Assembly (NCBI GenBank): GCA_047974625.1
Contig: JBKECK010000102.1
Location: 1-64,000, forward strand
Length of the DNA: 64,000 bases
Direction of reading: 5' to 3'
Origin: CADEDH01 sp047974625
Lineage (GTDB): Bacteria > Actinomycetota > Acidimicrobiia > Acidimicrobiales > SZUA-35
Both the position numbers and the translations under genes were made by a program. Below are positions 60,669 through 64,000 of this stretch, piece by piece. The notes under the pieces are model-generated. The model made no database searches, was not told where the DNA came from, and saw only the letters and a program-made list of their open reading frames with translations. The first letter of the stretch is position 1. Each line of letters starts with the position of its first letter.

Positions 60669-62043
60669 CCGGGCCGTCGGCCACGGCCGGCTCCGCGGGG
60701 GCCGCACCCCGGTTATTCTCGGCGCTTGAGCGTCGGAACACCCGGGGGCGTCGGCGGACGGCCACGGTGGTCCGGGCCACGAACACCCGGTACGGGGCGG
60801 CCGGGACCACCGAGTCCCGACCCTCCGGGTGGAGGTAGGTGGTGGCGGTGCGCCAGGCCACCAGGCGGTAGAGCAGGAACACCAGGACAGCGGCGTGGAG
60901 GGCCAGGACGGCCCAAACGAACCCGACGTCACCGAGCGCGGCCATCATGGCCGTCCCGACCAACGGTCCGGAGATGGCCCCGACCCCGTACAGCATCACC
61001 ACCTTGGAACCGGCACTGGCCACCTGGCGGCGGTCGATCCAGTCGTTGGTGGCGGCCAGGGCGATCGAGTACAGCGGGAAGCTGCAACCGCCCACCACGG
61101 CCAGGACGGCGGCCGCCCACCCCCGGTCGGGACCGGTGGCCAGCAGGGCGGACGCGGCCAGCAGGGCCCCAGCACTCATGGCGGCACCGACCACCCGCCG
61201 GTCGACCCGGTCGGAGAAGAACGCGATCGGCCACTGGAACACCAGGACCCCGACGGACGGGGCGGCCACCATGACGCCGACCGCGCCGGTGTCCAGACCT
61301 CCCCGGGCCGCCCAGATCGCGGTGAGGGCCAGGATCACCGAGTTGGCCGCCCCGGCCAGGAAGGCCGTGCCCACCCCCGTCGGGGCCTGACGGGCCAGCT
61401 CCACCAGGGAGACGCTCGTGCTGCGGGCCAGGGGCGGGGCGGTAGCCGCCTCGGACAAGGCCACCGGGATGACGGCCAGCGCCATGAGCATGGCCGCCAC
61501 CGCGAACCCGGTAAGGGTCTCGGTGCCCACCGCACCCACGAGGGCCTGGCCGGCCCCGAAGGCCCCGAACCCGATGACGGAGTAGACGGCCAGCAGCCGG
61601 CCCCGGCGGCCGATCGAGGCGAGCTGGTTGAGCCAGGACTCGGCGGTGACATAGATCCCGGCCAGGGACAGGCCGGCCACCGCCCGCAGCAGTATCCACA
61701 CCAGCGGGTGCTGCCACAACCCGACCAGAAGCATGGTGGCGGCCTGGAGGGCGGCCAGGGCGGTGTAGACCCGGACGTGGCCGACCCGGCCCAGCAGCTC
61801 GACGGTGAGGACGGAGCCACCGAGGAAGCCAACATAGTACATGGCCAGCATCAGGGCGATCGTGACGGAGCCGTAGGCGAGCTGGGTGGCCCGCACGGCC
61901 ACGATCGAGGCGAACAGGCCGGCGCCGACGAAGACGGTGGTAAGCCCGACGAACAGGGCCCAGGTGGCCGCGGTCACCGAGGTGGGAAGGGGTCGGCTGA
62001 TCAGATCGGCCCGGTCGCGGACCCCAGCGCGCACCCCGTTCAC
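60628..62043 (-). CDS. MFS transporter
   Basis: The 471-residue transporter has about 12 membrane segments: TWALFVGLTTVFVGAGLFASIVAVRATQL, a conserved RAVAGLSLAGIYVTAESWLNQLASIGRRGRLLAVYSV (typical of the YcaD/UMF2-like MFS family) and VGGCSFPLYSIALAATNDWID. Substrate is unknown. GTG 62043 is taken as start because the upstream frame is low-complexity. A 60-residue Arg-rich C-terminal tail overlaps the DUF2231 gene. Confidence 0.87.
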   Translation of the reverse strand: MNGVRAGVRDRADLISRPLPTSVTAATWALFVGLTTVFVGAGLFASIVAVRATQLAYGSVTIALMLAMYYVGFLGGSVLTVELLGRVGHVRVYTALAALQAATMLLVGLWQHPLVWILLRAVAGLSLAGIYVTAESWLNQLASIGRRGRLLAVYSVIGFGAFGAGQALVGAVGTETLTGFAVAAMLMALAVIPVALSEAATAPPLARSTSVSLVELARQAPTGVGTAFLAGAANSVILALTAIWAARGGLDTGAVGVMVAAPSVGVLVFQWPIAFFSDRVDRRVVGAAMSAGALLAASALLATGPDRGWAAAVLAVVGGCSFPLYSIALAATNDWIDRRQVASAGSKVVMLYGVGAISGPLVGTAMMAALGDVGFVWAVLALHAAVLVFLLYRLVAWRTATTYLHPEGRDSVVPAAPYRVFVARTTVAVRRRPRVFRRSSAENNRGAAPAEPAVADGPVNRRRDRRRQPTG

Positions 62044-62103
62044 CGGGCCCCGGTACCCGGTCGCCCTTGCATCGGGCCCGGCGCGGGCCCGATGCTGCAA
62101 TCC

Positions 62104-63354
62104 ATGGCACCACGACCCACGGGACACCGGTCCACGACCCCCCCATCAGACGACACCCCGGGAGGGACCGACGCTGCGGGCGCCCGACCCGACCCGGCCC
62201 CGGAGGTAGCCAAGATCGTCGAGCGCGTCCGGGCCCTCGGCCCGACGATCGCAGAGCGGGCGGGGGAGGCCGAGGCCCGCCGCCAACCGGTGGACGAGGT
62301 GGTGGAGGCGCTGGCCGGCACCGGGGTCTTCCGGTGCCTGGTGCCCCGGCGGTTCGGGGGGTTCGAGATCGACAACGACACGTTCATCGACATCGGCATG
62401 AGCGTCGGTGAAGCTGACACCTCGACGGGTTGGATCACGACGTTCTACACCGAGCACAACTGGATGTTCGCCCAGTTCCCACCGGAGGCTCAGGAGGAGA
62501 TCTTCGGGACCCAGCCCTACATCCTGGCCCCGGCCAGCATCAGCCCGACGGGGCGGGCCACCGTGGACGGGAACGGCTACCAGCTCACCGGACGCTGGTC
62601 GTGGGCGACGGGGGTCATGCACGCCGACTGGGTGATGCTGAACGGCATCGTCGAGGGGGACGTGCCCGAACCGCGCCTGTTCATCGCCCCCGTCGACGCC
62701 ATCACCGTCGACGAGGTCTGGGACGCGGCCGGTATGGCCGGCACCGGCAGCAACGACATGGTGGCCGAGAACCTGTTCATCCCCGCCCACCGGAGCCAGG
62801 CCCTGGCCGACATGGCCGTAGGCCGCAGTTCGGGGGCGGCCTGGCTCGACTCACCCGTCTACCGGCAGCCGATGATGCCGTTCCTGGCCATGACCGCGGC
62901 CATACCCGCCCTCGGCGCAGCCCGCCGGGCCGTCGACCTGTTCCGCCAGCGGCTGGGCACCCGCTCCATCTACGGCACCTTCGCCGCCCAGGCGGAACGG
63001 GGGTCGGCCCAGATGCGGCTGGCCCACGCCTCGGTCCGGGCGGAGGAGGCCGAGATCCTGCTACGCGCCGTGGGGCGGGAGCTCAACGCGTGGGGCCGCG
63101 AGGAGGAGCCGTGCCCGGTGGAACACAGGGCCCGGCTCCGGCTCCGGATCGCCCACGTGGTGGAGCAGTGCCGGGACGTGGTTCGCACGATCATGGAGGC
63201 CAGTGGGGCCGGCGCCCACCTGCGCAGCAACCCGATGCAGCGCATCCACCGCGACGTCCACACCCTGTCGTGCCACACCGTGTTCGACCTCGACATCGGC
63301 TCGGAGAACTACGGCCGCGTCCTGCTGGGTCTGGACCCGGTCGCCGCCACCTGA
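62104..63354 (+). CDS. Acyl-CoA-dehydrogenase-like flavoprotein (HsaA/group D monooxygenase type)
   Basis: The 416-residue protein of the acyl-CoA dehydrogenase fold has CLVPRRFGGFEIDNDTFIDIGMSVGEADTSTGWITTFYTEHNWMFAQ, VDGNGYQLTGRWSWATGVMHADWVM and GMAGTGSNDMVAENLFIP, and lacks the catalytic Glu stretch of true dehydrogenases. That pattern fits flavin-dependent monooxygenases such as HsaA that hydroxylate aromatic or steroid ring compounds with a reductase partner. Start ATG 62104. Confidence 0.88.
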   Translation: MAPRPTGHRSTTPPSDDTPGGTDAAGARPDPAPEVAKIVERVRALGPTIAERAGEAEARRQPVDEVVEALAGTGVFRCLVPRRFGGFEIDNDTFIDIGMSVGEADTSTGWITTFYTEHNWMFAQFPPEAQEEIFGTQPYILAPASISPTGRATVDGNGYQLTGRWSWATGVMHADWVMLNGIVEGDVPEPRLFIAPVDAITVDEVWDAAGMAGTGSNDMVAENLFIPAHRSQALADMAVGRSSGAAWLDSPVYRQPMMPFLAMTAAIPALGAARRAVDLFRQRLGTRSIYGTFAAQAERGSAQMRLAHASVRAEEAEILLRAVGRELNAWGREEEPCPVEHRARLRLRIAHVVEQCRDVVRTIMEASGAGAHLRSNPMQRIHRDVHTLSCHTVFDLDIGSENYGRVLLGLDPVAAT

Positions 63355-63425
63355 AATCGTTGAGAACGGGGCTTATTCCCCAATGAGAGGCGGTTCTGGG
63401 CAATTGTCCCCTAACTTGGTGATAT

Positions 63426-64000
63426 ATGGAGGTTTCCCCTCGATCAAGAGTGGAACGACGGCCCGCCGACCCAACTTGCCAGCTGGAGTTCGTTGACGGT
63501 CGGGTCACGGCCCGTCTCGACGGTCCGTCCGGCCGGCCGCCCGCTCGGCTCCCGGCCACCCGAGCCGCCCTCGAACGCCTCGTGACCGACCACGACCGGC
63601 TCCTCCGGGCCGGAACCAGGACCGGAGGAGCCGGTAGGGTGTGGGCCGGCCCCACGGAGGAGCTGCTGGCCCGGGTCTACCGCTCGGTGTCGGAACCCCT
63701 GATCGACATCCTCGCCGGGCACGGCCGGGTCGCCCTCCGCATCCGTGACCCGATCCTGGCCCGCCTCCCGGTCGAGACCGCCCACGACGACACCGGCCCC
63801 GCCCTGTTCGAGCTGGTGGCCAGCTACCGCCTGATCCCCACCGGCCCCGGTGCCGGGCGGCCCCCCGGCACGGGGCCGCCCCGCCGGTTCACCCTCAGCC
63901 AGTACCCGGCCGAACGGTCCGACCCGACGGACCTGCCGGCCGTGACCCTGGAGCGGTTCCTGGTGGCCGCCGCCCACCGGGGATGGCCCCGCACCGGGAC
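63426..64000 (+). CDS. Partial uncharacterised protein, running off the window
   Basis: An open frame from ATG 63426 (MEVSPRSRVERRPADPTC) has no stop before 64000, giving 191 residues so far. It reads AALERLVTDHDRLLRAGTR, ELLARVYRSVSEPLIDILAGHGRVALRIRDPILARL and FTLSQYPAERSD, a coding-like composition. No family is recognised. GTG 63450 is an alternative start. The upstream 70 bases have GGGCAATTGTCCC and AT-rich sequence that may be promoter. Confidence 0.55.
   Translation, partial: MEVSPRSRVERRPADPTCQLEFVDGRVTARLDGPSGRPPARLPATRAALERLVTDHDRLLRAGTRTGGAGRVWAGPTEELLARVYRSVSEPLIDILAGHGRVALRIRDPILARLPVETAHDDTGPALFELVASYRLIPTGPGAGRPPGTGPPRRFTLSQYPAERSDPTDLPAVTLERFLVAAAHRGWPRTG

Overview
The window is very GC-rich, gene-dense DNA with many 1-4 bp start/stop overlaps and frequent GTG starts. 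Gene content points to an actinobacterium, and I infer an Acidimicrobiia-like lineage: tandem-fused CaiB/BaiF CoA-transferases, a DUF35/SCP-x-type thiolase pair, an LLM-class oxidoreductase, a TIGR03085-type protein, and an actinobacterial-style NAD-linked formate dehydrogenase. The lineage is inferred from gene families only. I found no rRNA, tRNA, CRISPR array, prophage or insertion sequence.

Layout. 1-1561 holds a poorly coding stretch and two small translationally coupled unknown genes, the second apparently frameshifted. 1624-3885 (minus) carries a MerR regulator, an isoprenylcysteine-methyltransferase-like membrane protein with a MerR-type operator, and a MATE exporter. 3920-11658 (plus) is the most striking part. 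A 19-bp Fur/Zur-like palindrome precedes a 26-codon ORF with an ideal ribosome binding site and then a strong hairpin. Next come a TOMM-type leader-binding/E1-like protein, a hydrolase-YcaO fusion, a second YcaO protein, and a complete FecB/FecC/FecE-type metallophore ABC importer. I propose a ribosomally made, YcaO-modified peptide metallophore system.

11749-20238 has a PEP-utilising-enzyme-like protein, an alpha/beta hydrolase, a tyrosine-phosphatase-like protein, an MBL hydrolase, a double CoA-transferase and an RraA-like protein. 20220-21065 is hisG. 21193-25699 encodes an NAD-linked formate dehydrogenase. Its catalytic subunit needs selenocysteine at an in-frame TGA followed by a bacterial SECIS hairpin, and its Fe-S/MopB N-terminal domain sits on a separate downstream gene. 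25710-28822 holds a zinc-ribbon protein, an AdaA-AlkA fusion, Ogt and a helical protein.

29327-41670 (minus) is mainly catabolic and redox genes, with a CDF metal exporter under its own ArsR repressor. They include an LLM oxidoreductase, a class V aminotransferase, a cyclase-family hydrolase, a second fused CoA-transferase, and an SDR/DUF35/thiolase operon. 41711-53596 has two tandem-repeat tracts or hairpins, a small lipoprotein, a DUF2889 protein, a GGDEF-EAL protein, an aldehyde dehydrogenase, an HSL-type esterase, a monooxygenase broken by one base, thiol peroxidase, a DHA2 exporter and deoC. 53604-64000 has an RNA m5C methyltransferase, a two-component system, a secreted/ApbE/haem-membrane operon, an MFS transporter, an acyl-CoA-dehydrogenase-like flavoprotein and a gene that runs off the end.

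All family assignments come from reading motifs by eye. No database search was run.
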